From Gemmatimonas phototrophica (GTDB taxonomy: Bacteria; Latescibacterota; UBA2968; UBA8231): a stretch of DNA of 52,991 nt. The stretch covers positions 1 through 52,991 of the forward strand of contig CAMAVQ010000012.1 of assembly GCA_945861755.1 (NCBI GenBank), read 5' to 3'. The notes beneath the pieces were generated by a model that saw nothing but the letters and a program-made list of their open reading frames with translations, did not search any database and had not been told where the DNA came from. Below, piece after piece: positions 23,167-30,772 of this stretch. The position numbers and the translations under genes were made by a program. How positions within the stretch are numbered: the stretch's first letter is position 1; each line of letters opens with the position of its first letter.

Positions 23167-23667
23167 TCACCCCTCTGGGCGCTGGTCCTTGATCTGGCGG
23201 TTGCGCTCCTGGATTTCCTGGCGGAAGGTGCGGCGCAACTGGGCCTGCTCGAAGCGGCGGCGGTCCTCGCTGGTCTCGATGGGCAGAGAGGGGACTGGGG
23301 TGGGCCGGCCCTGGTCGTCGAGGGCTACCATGGTGATGTAACAGCTGATGGCGTGCCGGCTGACCCCGTTTTTGATGTCCTCGGCGATCACCTTCACCCC
23401 CACCTCCACCGAGGTGCGGCCGGTGTAGTTGACGGTGGCCAGAAAGGTGACCAGCTCGCCGATGTGGATGGGCTCCTTAAAGAGGACCTGGTCCACCGTG
23501 AGGGTGACCACGTAGTGGCCGCAGTAGCGGGTGGCGCACGAATAAGCCACTTCGTCCATCAGCTTGAGCATGATACCGCCGTGTACATTGCCGACAAAAT
23601 TGGCCGTGTCCGGAGTCATGAGGATGGACATGGTCAAATGTTTCTCGCGCTTAAATTCCTCGCTCAT
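23167..23667 (-). CDS. Acyl-CoA thioesterase (hotdog fold, YciA/BACH-like)
   Basis: 166 residues with one hotdog domain: MTPDTANFVGNVHGGIMLKLMDEVAY carries the family N-x-x-G-x-V-H-G-G and the catalytic Asp (LMDEVAY); TGRTSVEVGVKV is the central strand. Predicted to hydrolyse acyl-CoA. RBS AGGAGG eleven bases before the ATG. Stop abuts the PhyH stop; divergent from the FAD oxidase. The C-terminal tail (SEDRRRFEQAQLRRTFRQEI) is a charged helix. Confidence 0.92.
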   Translation of the reverse strand: MSEEFKREKHLTMSILMTPDTANFVGNVHGGIMLKLMDEVAYSCATRYCGHYVVTLTVDQVLFKEPIHIGELVTFLATVNYTGRTSVEVGVKVIAEDIKNGVSRHAISCYITMVALDDQGRPTPVPSLPIETSEDRRRFEQAQLRRTFRQEIQERNRQIKDQRPEG

Positions 23668-23727
23668 CTGTCGGCCTCCTCAAGGGGTCGGTGCAAATAT
23701 AGGGCAAAGGGTCGGGGCTGCGCCGCC

Positions 23728-23756
23728 TTGACCGTCCGGTGGGGTCGGGCCATATT
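23728..23756 (+). promoter_or_regulatory. Promoter at the FAD oxidase start, predicted leaderless
   Basis: TTGACC (23728-23733), 17 bases, CATATT (23751-23756). The ATG at 23764 is where transcription would begin and no Shine-Dalgarno is present. Confidence 0.4.
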
Positions 23757-23763
23757 CCCCGCC

Positions 23764-25167
23764 ATGGATCACCGATCGGCGACGATAGTCCCCTTGCCCC
23801 CAGCGCTGCTGGACCAACTCCGCGCGGTCCTGGGCGAGCGCCTGTGTACCGACCCTGCGAGTCTGGAAGCCCGCAGCCGCGACGTCTCCCATCACGGCCC
23901 CTGCCCGCCCCAGGCGGTGGTTAGGGTGCAGCGCGAGGAAGAGGTGGTCGCGGTGGTCAGGGCCTGTGCCCGCCATCGGGTGCCCGTCATTCCGTACGGC
24001 ACCGGCACGGCGGTAGAGGGGGGCATCGTGGCGGTGCGCGGCGGAGTGTGTCTGGACTTGGGGCAATTGAATCGCATCGTCGAGGTGAACACGGCAGACC
24101 TGGACGCCACGGTGCAGGCCGGGGTGACCCGCAAGGCGCTCAACCGCCATTTGGAGGCGTTGGGCACGGAGTTGTTTTTCCCCGTGGACCCCGGGGCTGA
24201 TGCCTCGCTGGGGGGCATGACGGCTACCCGCGCTTCGGGCAGCGCGGCGGTGCGCTACGGCACCATGCGCGAGAATGTGCTGGGGTTGCGGGTGGTGCTG
24301 GCCGACGGGCGGGTGATCCGCACCGGGGGCCGGGCGCGCAAGTCCGCAGCCGGGTACGACCTGACCCGCTTGCTGGTGGGTTCGGAGGGGACCCTGGGGG
24401 TGATCACCGAGGTGACTCTGCGTCTGGTCCGCAAGCCGGCGGCCATCTCGGCGGCAGTGTGTGCCTTTGAGGATCTGGAAGGGGCAGTGGCAACGGTCAT
24501 CGAGGTGATGGGCCAGGGCATTCCCATGGCCCGGATCGAACTACTGGACGAGTTGCAGATCGAGGCCGTTAACCGCTATTCCGGTCTGGACTACCCGGTG
24601 AAGCCGACCCTCTTTTTCGAGTTTCACGGTTCAGCCACCGGGGTGGAGGAAGAGGCCCTGGCCGTGGGTCAGATCGCCCATCGGCACGGCGGCGCGGGCT
24701 TCCAGTGGGCTGCCACACCCCAGGAGCGGCAGCGATTGTGGCAGGCCCGCCACGATGCGTACCTGGCCTGCCTGGCCCTCAGGCCGGGATCTACTGGATA
24801 CGTGACGGATGTGTGTGTGCCCCTCTCGGCGCTGGCCCCGGCCATGGCCAAAGCCAAGGCCGCGGTGGCGGCTTCCACTTTGCAGGGGGTGTTCCTGGGG
24901 CACGTGGGGGACGGCAACTTTCACATCGTGTTCCTGGTAGATCCCGACAATCCAGATGAGATCGCCGAGGCCCGTCGGCTCAACGAGGGGCTGGTGGCCG
25001 AGGCCCTGGCCCTGGGCGGCACCTGCAGCGGCGAACACGGGATCGGGCTGGGCAAGATTGCGGCCCTGGAGCAGGAAGCCGGCGAAGGAGTAGAGGTGAT
25101 GAAAGCCATCAAGCGGGCCCTGGACCCGCACAGTATCATGAACCCGGGCAAAGTACTGCGGGGCTGA
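23764..25167 (+). CDS. FAD-binding oxidase of the GlcD/D-lactate dehydrogenase type
   Basis: 467 residues. The FAD_binding_4 domain (residues about 35-220) has PYGTGTAVEGG and the diphosphate-binding DPGADASLGGMTATRASGS; the C-terminal FAD-oxidase_C domain ends SGEHGIGLGKIA and LDPHSIMNPGKVL, the usual signature with the catalytic His. Oxidises D-lactate, glycolate or a related 2-hydroxy acid and passes electrons to cytochrome or quinone. The frame is open upstream to 23353, but that part is antisense to the thioesterase; MDHRSATIVPLP at 23764 fits the family length. No GlcE/GlcF partners, so the single-subunit DLD type is likelier. Confidence 0.9.
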   Translation: MDHRSATIVPLPPALLDQLRAVLGERLCTDPASLEARSRDVSHHGPCPPQAVVRVQREEEVVAVVRACARHRVPVIPYGTGTAVEGGIVAVRGGVCLDLGQLNRIVEVNTADLDATVQAGVTRKALNRHLEALGTELFFPVDPGADASLGGMTATRASGSAAVRYGTMRENVLGLRVVLADGRVIRTGGRARKSAAGYDLTRLLVGSEGTLGVITEVTLRLVRKPAAISAAVCAFEDLEGAVATVIEVMGQGIPMARIELLDELQIEAVNRYSGLDYPVKPTLFFEFHGSATGVEEEALAVGQIAHRHGGAGFQWAATPQERQRLWQARHDAYLACLALRPGSTGYVTDVCVPLSALAPAMAKAKAAVAASTLQGVFLGHVGDGNFHIVFLVDPDNPDEIAEARRLNEGLVAEALALGGTCSGEHGIGLGKIAALEQEAGEGVEVMKAIKRALDPHSIMNPGKVLRG

Positions 25168-25174
25168 GCTAGAA

Positions 25175-26071
25175 ATGGGGAGTCCAATTTTACATCGGTA
25201 CGGGCAGCACACGGCCACCTTGTACCTGGAAGACTGCATCGCCGGCATGGCCCGGCAGTTGAGGCCTGGGTCGGTAGACGTGGTGGTCACCTCGCCGCCC
25301 TACAATATCGGCAGTCGGTATGGGCAGTACGACGACACCTTGCCCAGAGCCCAGTACCTGGATTGGTTGGAGGAGTGGGGCCGGGTGGTGTCTTTGGTCC
25401 TCGCAGAACAGGGGTCGGTATTCCTCAACATCGGCTCCAAACCTTCTGATCCCTGGGTGCCGCTGGAAGTGCTTTCCCGCTTGCGCCAACACTTTGTGTT
25501 GCAGAACGTGATCCATTGGATCAAGTCCATCGCCATCGACCGGGAAGAGGTGGGGCGAGAGACCGGAGTCAGCGGCAATCTGGCCGTGGGCCACTACAAG
25601 CCCATCAACAGCAAGCGATTTGTGAACGATTGCCACGAGTACATCTTTCACCTGACCAAGACCGGCGGGGTGGAGTTGGACCGGCTGGCCGTAGGCGTGG
25701 AGTATCAGGACAAATCGAATCAGAAGCGCTGGGGCGGGCAGGACCGACGCTGCCGGGGGAACACCTGGTTCGTGCCGTACAAAACCATCCGCAGCCGCAA
25801 GCAGGACCGGCCCCATCCGGCCACCTTCCCGGTCAAGATTCCCCGAATGTGTATCCAACTGCACGGGAAGGCGCGGACCCGGCTGGTGCTGGACCCCTTC
25901 CTCGGGCTGGGGCACACGGCCCTGGCCTGCAGGGAACTAGGGGTGGATTTTGCCGGCTTTGAGATCGACCCCGAGTATTTCGCCGAGGCCGGCCGCTTGC
26001 TGCAAAACCAGGTTTCGGACAAGAGACGTCCCCGGACAAAGGGAGCGCCCTCCCTGTTCGACGGCGACTAA
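25175..26071 (+). CDS. Site-specific DNA methyltransferase, beta class (orphan)
   Basis: 298 residues. Catalytic motif IV TSPPYNIG (about residue 38) precedes the SAM motif I LDPFLGLGHTALA (about residue 246), the beta-class order used by N4-cytosine and N6-adenine enzymes. The intervening region IHWIKSIAI and HEYIFHLTK fits the TRD-bearing middle. SPPY leaves the m4C/m6A choice open. No restriction gene adjoins it: neighbours are the FAD oxidase (7 bases upstream) and crcB. It could be a regulatory orphan or the remnant of an R-M system. Confidence 0.92.
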   Translation: MGSPILHRYGQHTATLYLEDCIAGMARQLRPGSVDVVVTSPPYNIGSRYGQYDDTLPRAQYLDWLEEWGRVVSLVLAEQGSVFLNIGSKPSDPWVPLEVLSRLRQHFVLQNVIHWIKSIAIDREEVGRETGVSGNLAVGHYKPINSKRFVNDCHEYIFHLTKTGGVELDRLAVGVEYQDKSNQKRWGGQDRRCRGNTWFVPYKTIRSRKQDRPHPATFPVKIPRMCIQLHGKARTRLVLDPFLGLGHTALACRELGVDFAGFEIDPEYFAEAGRLLQNQVSDKRRPRTKGAPSLFDGD

Positions 26072-26092
26072 ATAAAATTTGGGGAGGGGAAG

Positions 26093-26470
26093 ATGATAAA
26101 ATTGCTGCTCATCGGCAGCGGCGGCTTCATCGGGTCAGTGGGCCGCTATCTGGTGGGCCGGGGGATACAGTCCGTGTTCACGGGATTCAGCCCGCCCATA
26201 GGGACGCTGAGCGTCAATGTGATCGGCTGTCTGCTGGCCGGCCTCCTGGGAGGACTGCTGGAGACCCGCTTCACCCTGACGGCTGAGATGCAGCTTTTCT
26301 TCTTTGTCGGGGTTCTGGGTGGTTTCACCACCTTTTCGGCTTTTGGTTACGAGACTTTTAATTTACTGCGGACCACCCACCCCTTGGTGGCCGGCGCCAA
26401 TATCCTCGCTCAAGTCGTTCTGGGTATAGGTGCGGTCTGCCTGGGGCACTGGCTGGCCCGCTTATTCTAG
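26093..26470 (+). CDS. crcB: Fluoride exporter FluC/CrcB
   Basis: 125 residues, four hydrophobic helices. Family landmarks: GGFIGSVGRYLVGR at the N-terminus, GTLSVNVIGCLLAG with the pore Asn, and VGVLGGFTTFSAFGYE with the phenylalanine box and Na-site Thr/Ser. Works as a dual-topology dimer in the inner membrane. GGAGGGG lies just before the ATG. The upstream gap is only 21 bases, too short for a fluoride riboswitch. Confidence 0.95.
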   Translation: MIKLLLIGSGGFIGSVGRYLVGRGIQSVFTGFSPPIGTLSVNVIGCLLAGLLGGLLETRFTLTAEMQLFFFVGVLGGFTTFSAFGYETFNLLRTTHPLVAGANILAQVVLGIGAVCLGHWLARLF

Positions 26471-26488
26471 ACAAGAAAGGGAAAGGGA

Positions 26489-26926
26489 GTGCCGGATATA
26501 GCTCAGGTTTTGAAAACAGAGATGAGACGACTGGGGCGCAGTGAAGTGCTGAAGGAGTTTCAACCCCTGCGCGACGAGGTGCTGGAACTCAAACAGCAGC
26601 TCAAAGACCAGCGCAAGCGCATGGACCAGTTGGAAAAGCAATTGAAGCAGGCCCGTTCGCCTGTCCGGACCCCCAAGCTGAAAGTCGTCGACGAAGAGGT
26701 CGCCGGCAAAGTCCGCCTGGGGGCAGCCTCGATCAAACGCCATCGGCTGCGCCTGAAGCTGTCGCAGCGGGAAATGGGCGTGCTGCTGGGGGTGAGCACC
26801 CAGACCGTGGTGCAATGGGAGGCCGGCAGGTCGGCCCCGCGCGCCCAGCACCGGGCCAAGCTGGTCCAGTTGCGCCACCTGGGTCGGAAGGAAGTGAAGG
26901 CTTTGCTCGGAGAAGCCGCGGCCTGA
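26489..26926 (+). CDS. Coiled-coil plus Xre-type HTH protein
   Basis: 145 residues with GTG start after AAAGGGA. Residues 20-57 are a charged coiled coil (LRDEVLELKQQLKDQRKRMD, heptad-like), 75-120 a helix-turn-helix (LRLKLSQREMGVLLGVSTQT, then VVQWEAGRSAPR), the classic HTH_3 recognition pattern. Predicted DNA-binding regulator or nucleoid-associated protein. Follows crcB by 18 bases and is the end of this transcription unit. Confidence 0.85.
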   Translation: MPDIAQVLKTEMRRLGRSEVLKEFQPLRDEVLELKQQLKDQRKRMDQLEKQLKQARSPVRTPKLKVVDEEVAGKVRLGAASIKRHRLRLKLSQREMGVLLGVSTQTVVQWEAGRSAPRAQHRAKLVQLRHLGRKEVKALLGEAAA

Positions 26927-26945
26927 ACGGAGCGAATGAAGCGGG

Positions 26946-26984
26946 CCGCCTGCGTCCTTATTTCAGGGGCGCGGGCGGTTTTTA
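26946..26984 (+). terminator. Strong Rho-independent terminator after the Xre gene
   Basis: A stem of about 14 pairs (CCGCCTGCGTCCTT with AGGGGCGCGGGCGG, including G-T wobbles), a 5-base loop and TTTTTATTT. Lies at the convergence with the MetE-like gene, whose stop falls in the U-tract. Confidence 0.9.
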
Positions 26985-27980
26985 TTTGTGGCCGGCGAAC
27001 AAGTCGCGGCCTTCGACCAGGGCGCGGATCTTGCGGTCAGCCACGCTGCGCTTGAGCATCCAGAAGCCGCAGTCCGGGTTGATGTAGGCGATGCGCTCCT
27101 CGCCCAGGGCCTGGACCGCCTCTTCGATGCGCTGGGCAATCTGATCCGAGCTTTCCACTACATTGCTCTTGATGTCCACCACGCCAAGGCCCAGGCGGAT
27201 TTTGGGGGATAGCTCCCGCAAAAAGGGCAACTCCCAGTTGCCCCGGTGCGCCAGCTCCAGCAAGACATGGTCGCAGTGCAGGCCATTGAGATAGGCCAGC
27301 AGTTTTTGCCAGGTGCCCTGCTGAATGGTCTGGCCGCCGTAGTTGCCAAAACACAGGTGTACGGCCGGGGTGGTGCGCACGGCGTCCAGCACCCGGTTGA
27401 TGCCGGCCAGGGCCCACTCCGCCTCCTCGGGGTGGCCGGGCAGGTTGGCCTCGTCCACCTGCACCACCTCGGCGTCGAGGTCGGCGACCTGGGCGGCCAG
27501 GATCTCGGCCAGGGCCAGGCACAGGGCAGGCTGGGAACCATAATGGCGGTCGAGCAGGGTCTTGCAGAGCATGTGGGGCCCGGTGAGGGTGAACTTGAGC
27601 GGGGCGCGGGTGAGGGCGCGGGCCCGGCGGCAGTCTGCCGGCAGGTCGAGGGTGCCTTCGTTCAGGGGACCTTCGACCACGGCGCTGGGGCGGGCGCGGA
27701 AGCTCATGCCCTGGTCGCGGCGGAACTGGGCCACGTCGGCGCGGCCCAGAGTGCTGCGCACCTTGCCCAGTGGTTTGACGAAGTACTCGATCATGCCGTT
27801 GGTGTCTGGGTGGTCGATGTCGAAGCGGTAGAGTTCGCCGTCGGCCACCAGATCGATGCCGGCTTCTTCCTGGATCTTGAAGACCACGCGCATGGCGTCG
27901 GTCAGGGCCTGTTCGGAGGGGAGGGCCGCCAGCCAGTCGGGTACGGGGTAACTGCCTACTACGGTGGTTTTGATTCCCAT
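26982..27980 (-). CDS. Cobalamin-independent methionine synthase (MetE) C-terminal-like protein
   Basis: 332-residue TIM barrel equal to the catalytic half of MetE, without the N-terminal duplicate. Zinc ligands are visible: H208 and C210 (VHLCFGNYGG), E242 (LLELAHRG) and C304 (INPDCGFW). Such short 'core-MetE' proteins transfer methyl groups to homocysteine from donors that are often not methyl-folate polyglutamate. Start MGIKTTVVGSYPVPDW at 27980, 2 bases after the dsbD stop. Relevance: a split B12-dependent methionine synthase seems to be encoded at 45-51 kb, so this may serve another thiol or donor. Confidence 0.88.
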   Translation of the reverse strand: MGIKTTVVGSYPVPDWLAALPSEQALTDAMRVVFKIQEEAGIDLVADGELYRFDIDHPDTNGMIEYFVKPLGKVRSTLGRADVAQFRRDQGMSFRARPSAVVEGPLNEGTLDLPADCRRARALTRAPLKFTLTGPHMLCKTLLDRHYGSQPALCLALAEILAAQVADLDAEVVQVDEANLPGHPEEAEWALAGINRVLDAVRTTPAVHLCFGNYGGQTIQQGTWQKLLAYLNGLHCDHVLLELAHRGNWELPFLRELSPKIRLGLGVVDIKSNVVESSDQIAQRIEEAVQALGEERIAYINPDCGFWMLKRSVADRKIRALVEGRDLFAGHK

Positions 27981-27982
27981 CT

Positions 27983-30157
27983 TCAAGCTCCCGGTTTGCC
28001 GGCCAGGGCAGCAGCCTCGTTCAGCTTTTCGATAACTAGGCCGGCGGTGATGACCTCGGGCAGGACCAGGGGGCTGTCGAGGCGGCCGGCGGGGAAGATG
28101 ACGTAGAGGGGTACGCCGGAGCGGCCGAAGGCCTGCAGCAGGGCGGTGATTTCCGGGTTGCGGCTGGTCCAATCGGCTTTTACCAGAGCCACGTTTAACT
28201 CGGCGAACTTGCGCTGCAGGGCTTCGTCGGTCAGCACGGTGCGCTCGTTGACCTTGCAGGTCCAGCACCACTCGGCGGTGAAGTCGATGAAGACCGGCCG
28301 GCCGGAGCGGACCAGGCTTTCGACCCGGTCGGCGGAGAAGGGTAGCCAGGTCAGGTCAGTGGTCTGCGGCGCGGCGCTGTGTTGGTGTTCTTCTTGGAGC
28401 AGGGGGTAGAGGAAGAGCTGGTACGAGCCAACTACCAGCAAGGCGGCCAGGGTCCAGGCCGTGCGCCGGCGGGCCGTGCTGCTGCTCAGATCGATCCACT
28501 GCCCCACGATCCAGCAGGCCAGGCCCAGGCCCAGCAGGAAGGCCCCGGTCCAGATCACCGCTTCCATGCCCAATTGTTTGCCCAGCACCCACAAGAGCCA
28601 GAGCACGGTGCCCATCAGCAGAAACCCCATGCCCTGTTTGAAGCGCTCCATCCAGGCCCCTGGCTTGGGCAGGAGCCGGGTCCAGCCGGGGCGCAAGGCC
28701 AGCAGCAGATAGGGCAATGCCATGCCGGCCCCGCTGGCCAGGAAGATGCCCAGCACCACCGGGCCTGGCTGGGCAAAGGCGAAGCCCATGGCCGCCCCCA
28801 GGAAAGGCGCGGTGCAGGGGGTGGCCAGCACGGTGGCCAGGATGCCGTTGAGGAAACTGCCGATCCCCCCCTCGCCCTTCGCCTGCGCGCCGACGGTGTT
28901 CAAGCCGGGCAGTTGCACGGTGAAAACCCCGAAGAGGCTCAGACCCAGGGCAAAGACCAGGGCGCACATGGCCATCACAAAACCGGGGGCCTGGAACTGA
29001 AAGCCCCAGCCCAGTTGCTGACCCCCGGCTCGCAGGGCGACCACCAGTACCGCCAGGCCCGCAAAGGCGGCGATGATGCCCCCGGCAAAGGCCAGGCCCA
29101 GGGCGCGCACCCGCTGGGGCTGGGCCCCGGATTGGGAGACCAACCCCAGCACCTTGAGGGAGATGACCGGCAGCACACAGGGCATGAGGTTGAGCAGCAG
29201 ACCGCCGAGTCCAGCCAGGAGCAGAAACCAGCCGAGGGAGGAGTCGGCCTCTGGTCTTCTGAAGTCCATGGAAAGAAGGCCGCCGGGCGCCAGACCGCCT
29301 TGAACATCCAAGGGCAGATCGACCCTGGCAAAACGCAGGCTGGGATCATCGGCCAGGCGGTAGACCAGCAGGCCGCGCAGTTGGGTCAGCGGGGTCTGGT
29401 CGTAGGGTTTGAGCGAGAGGTGCAGGTCCAGTTGGGCAGCGCGGGTGCCCGTTGCCTGCCGCTGTGGCGGGGCAAAGATGAAGCGCTCGCCGTCGAGCGG
29501 GTAGAAGTCGGGGGCGTGTTGGTCGGCCAGCAGCGATGCGGCCCGGGCCTTGAGGGTGAGATCTATCTGGACTTCATCGCCCTTGCGCGTCGCGCGGTGG
29601 CTCAGTTCGACGGGCGCATCGCTCAGAGGGCCTGGCACCTGGGAGTGGTAGCGGGCGAAGACTTGGGCATTGGCTGGTTTGGTCTTTCCCGTCCGCAGTT
29701 GCAGGCTCAGGGTGGTGTCGCCGGGGATACAGACCTCGCGGCAGACCAGCCAGGACACCGCCGCGCCAAAGGTCCACGAGGTCTCGGTCTTGAGTGCTGC
29801 CGGGGGCCGGACCTGGGCCATCAACAAGACTTCGTCCTGGTACCCGTATACGGTCAAATCGCCGGATTCGGTGTATTTGTGCGGGGCGGGCCACTGCAGG
29901 GGGCCGGCCTCGAAGCCGGGGGGCAGGTGCCACTCTACGGTGGTGGGCAGGCCGGCGTCGCCGCTGAATTCCCAGTAGGTGTGCCATTCGGGGTCCATCT
30001 GCAGGCGCACCCCCAGCAGAAAGGGCTGGCCGGGGGCGAGGTGGTTGATGTCGGCCAAGAGCTGGACCTGGACATGCGCGCGCGGGTGGGCGGGGAAGGG
30101 GGTGCAGAGGGCGAGCAGGAAGAGCGAGACGAGAAAAACGCGGATGCGCTCGGGCAT
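27983..30157 (-). CDS. dsbD: Thiol:disulfide interchange protein DsbD (ScsB-like)
   Basis: 724 residues. N-terminal signal (MPERIRVFLVSLFLLALC), a periplasmic DsbD-alpha/ScsB-like domain with CREVCIPG, then eight or so membrane helices carrying the two redox cysteines (LMPCVLPVISLK and ATPCTAPFLGAA), and a C-terminal thioredoxin domain with AEWCWTCK (about 631-634). Moves electrons from cytoplasmic thioredoxin to periplasmic thiols. The N-domain is longer than E. coli DsbD. Start at 30157, chosen because it opens with the signal peptide, lies 13 bases after the ribB stop. Confidence 0.94.
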   Translation of the reverse strand: MPERIRVFLVSLFLLALCTPFPAHPRAHVQVQLLADINHLAPGQPFLLGVRLQMDPEWHTYWEFSGDAGLPTTVEWHLPPGFEAGPLQWPAPHKYTESGDLTVYGYQDEVLLMAQVRPPAALKTETSWTFGAAVSWLVCREVCIPGDTTLSLQLRTGKTKPANAQVFARYHSQVPGPLSDAPVELSHRATRKGDEVQIDLTLKARAASLLADQHAPDFYPLDGERFIFAPPQRQATGTRAAQLDLHLSLKPYDQTPLTQLRGLLVYRLADDPSLRFARVDLPLDVQGGLAPGGLLSMDFRRPEADSSLGWFLLLAGLGGLLLNLMPCVLPVISLKVLGLVSQSGAQPQRVRALGLAFAGGIIAAFAGLAVLVVALRAGGQQLGWGFQFQAPGFVMAMCALVFALGLSLFGVFTVQLPGLNTVGAQAKGEGGIGSFLNGILATVLATPCTAPFLGAAMGFAFAQPGPVVLGIFLASGAGMALPYLLLALRPGWTRLLPKPGAWMERFKQGMGFLLMGTVLWLLWVLGKQLGMEAVIWTGAFLLGLGLACWIVGQWIDLSSSTARRRTAWTLAALLVVGSYQLFLYPLLQEEHQHSAAPQTTDLTWLPFSADRVESLVRSGRPVFIDFTAEWCWTCKVNERTVLTDEALQRKFAELNVALVKADWTSRNPEITALLQAFGRSGVPLYVIFPAGRLDSPLVLPEVITAGLVIEKLNEAAALAGKPGA

Positions 30158-30170
30158 GGCCCCGGCCTCT

Positions 30171-30767
30171 TCAGCGGGTGGAGAGCAGCTGTTCGATGGC
30201 GACGATGCGGCAGCCCAGGTGGGCGGCAAAGGCCTGCAACTGAGCCCCCCGGGCCATCTGGCCCTCGGGGGTGAGCACCTCGGACATCACCGCCGCCGGC
30301 AGCAGGCCGGCGCGGCGGGCCAATTCCACCGCCCCTTCGGTGTGGCCCTGGCGTTCGGCCAGGCCGCCGGCGCGGGCGGCCAGAGGCAGGACATGGCCGG
30401 GGATGGCGATATCGTCCGGGCCGGCCCCAGGCTCCAGGGCGGCGCGCACGGAATAGGCCCGGTCCGCGGCGCTGATGCCGGTGGTGATGCCGCGGCGGGC
30501 GTCGAAGGGCAGGCCAAAGCGGGGCGTCTTGGCGTCCCCGTGCCTGGGTTGGATCAGGGGGATTTCGAGCTGGCGCCACAGCGCTTCGGGCGCGGGAAAG
30601 AGAAACATGCCCCGCGCCTCGGCCAACATCAGATTCACCTTTTCGGCGGTGATGAACTGGGCGGCGGTGATCAGGTCTCCCTCATCCTCCCGATCTTGGG
30701 CATCCACCAGCACCAGGAATTTGCCCTGGCGTAAGTCTTCTAGTGCCTCATCCAGACTGCAGAACAT
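30171..30767 (-). CDS. ribB: 3,4-dihydroxy-2-butanone-4-phosphate synthase
   Basis: 198 residues; riboflavin pathway, splitting ribulose 5-phosphate. DREDEGDLITAAQFITAEKV is the acidic metal loop, FDARRGITTGISAADRA the central motif, and RQGHTEGAVEL with the final Glu/His metal site. The usual C in the 'RGLVC' stretch is replaced here (ARGMFLFPAP), a small variation. Stand-alone ribB without the GTP cyclohydrolase II domain. The aroA stop is 5 bases upstream. Confidence 0.95.
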   Translation of the reverse strand: MFCSLDEALEDLRQGKFLVLVDAQDREDEGDLITAAQFITAEKVNLMLAEARGMFLFPAPEALWRQLEIPLIQPRHGDAKTPRFGLPFDARRGITTGISAADRAYSVRAALEPGAGPDDIAIPGHVLPLAARAGGLAERQGHTEGAVELARRAGLLPAAVMSEVLTPEGQMARGAQLQAFAAHLGCRIVAIEQLLSTR

Positions 30768-30772
30768 CCGCG

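Noticed and set aside
26072-26092. Fluoride riboswitch upstream of crcB
   Set aside because: Only 21 bases lie between genes and no riboswitch core is present.
28379-30274. 631-codon plus-strand frame opposite dsbD
   Set aside because: Antisense shadow rich in Gln/Gly/Ala; dsbD has all redox cysteines and helices.
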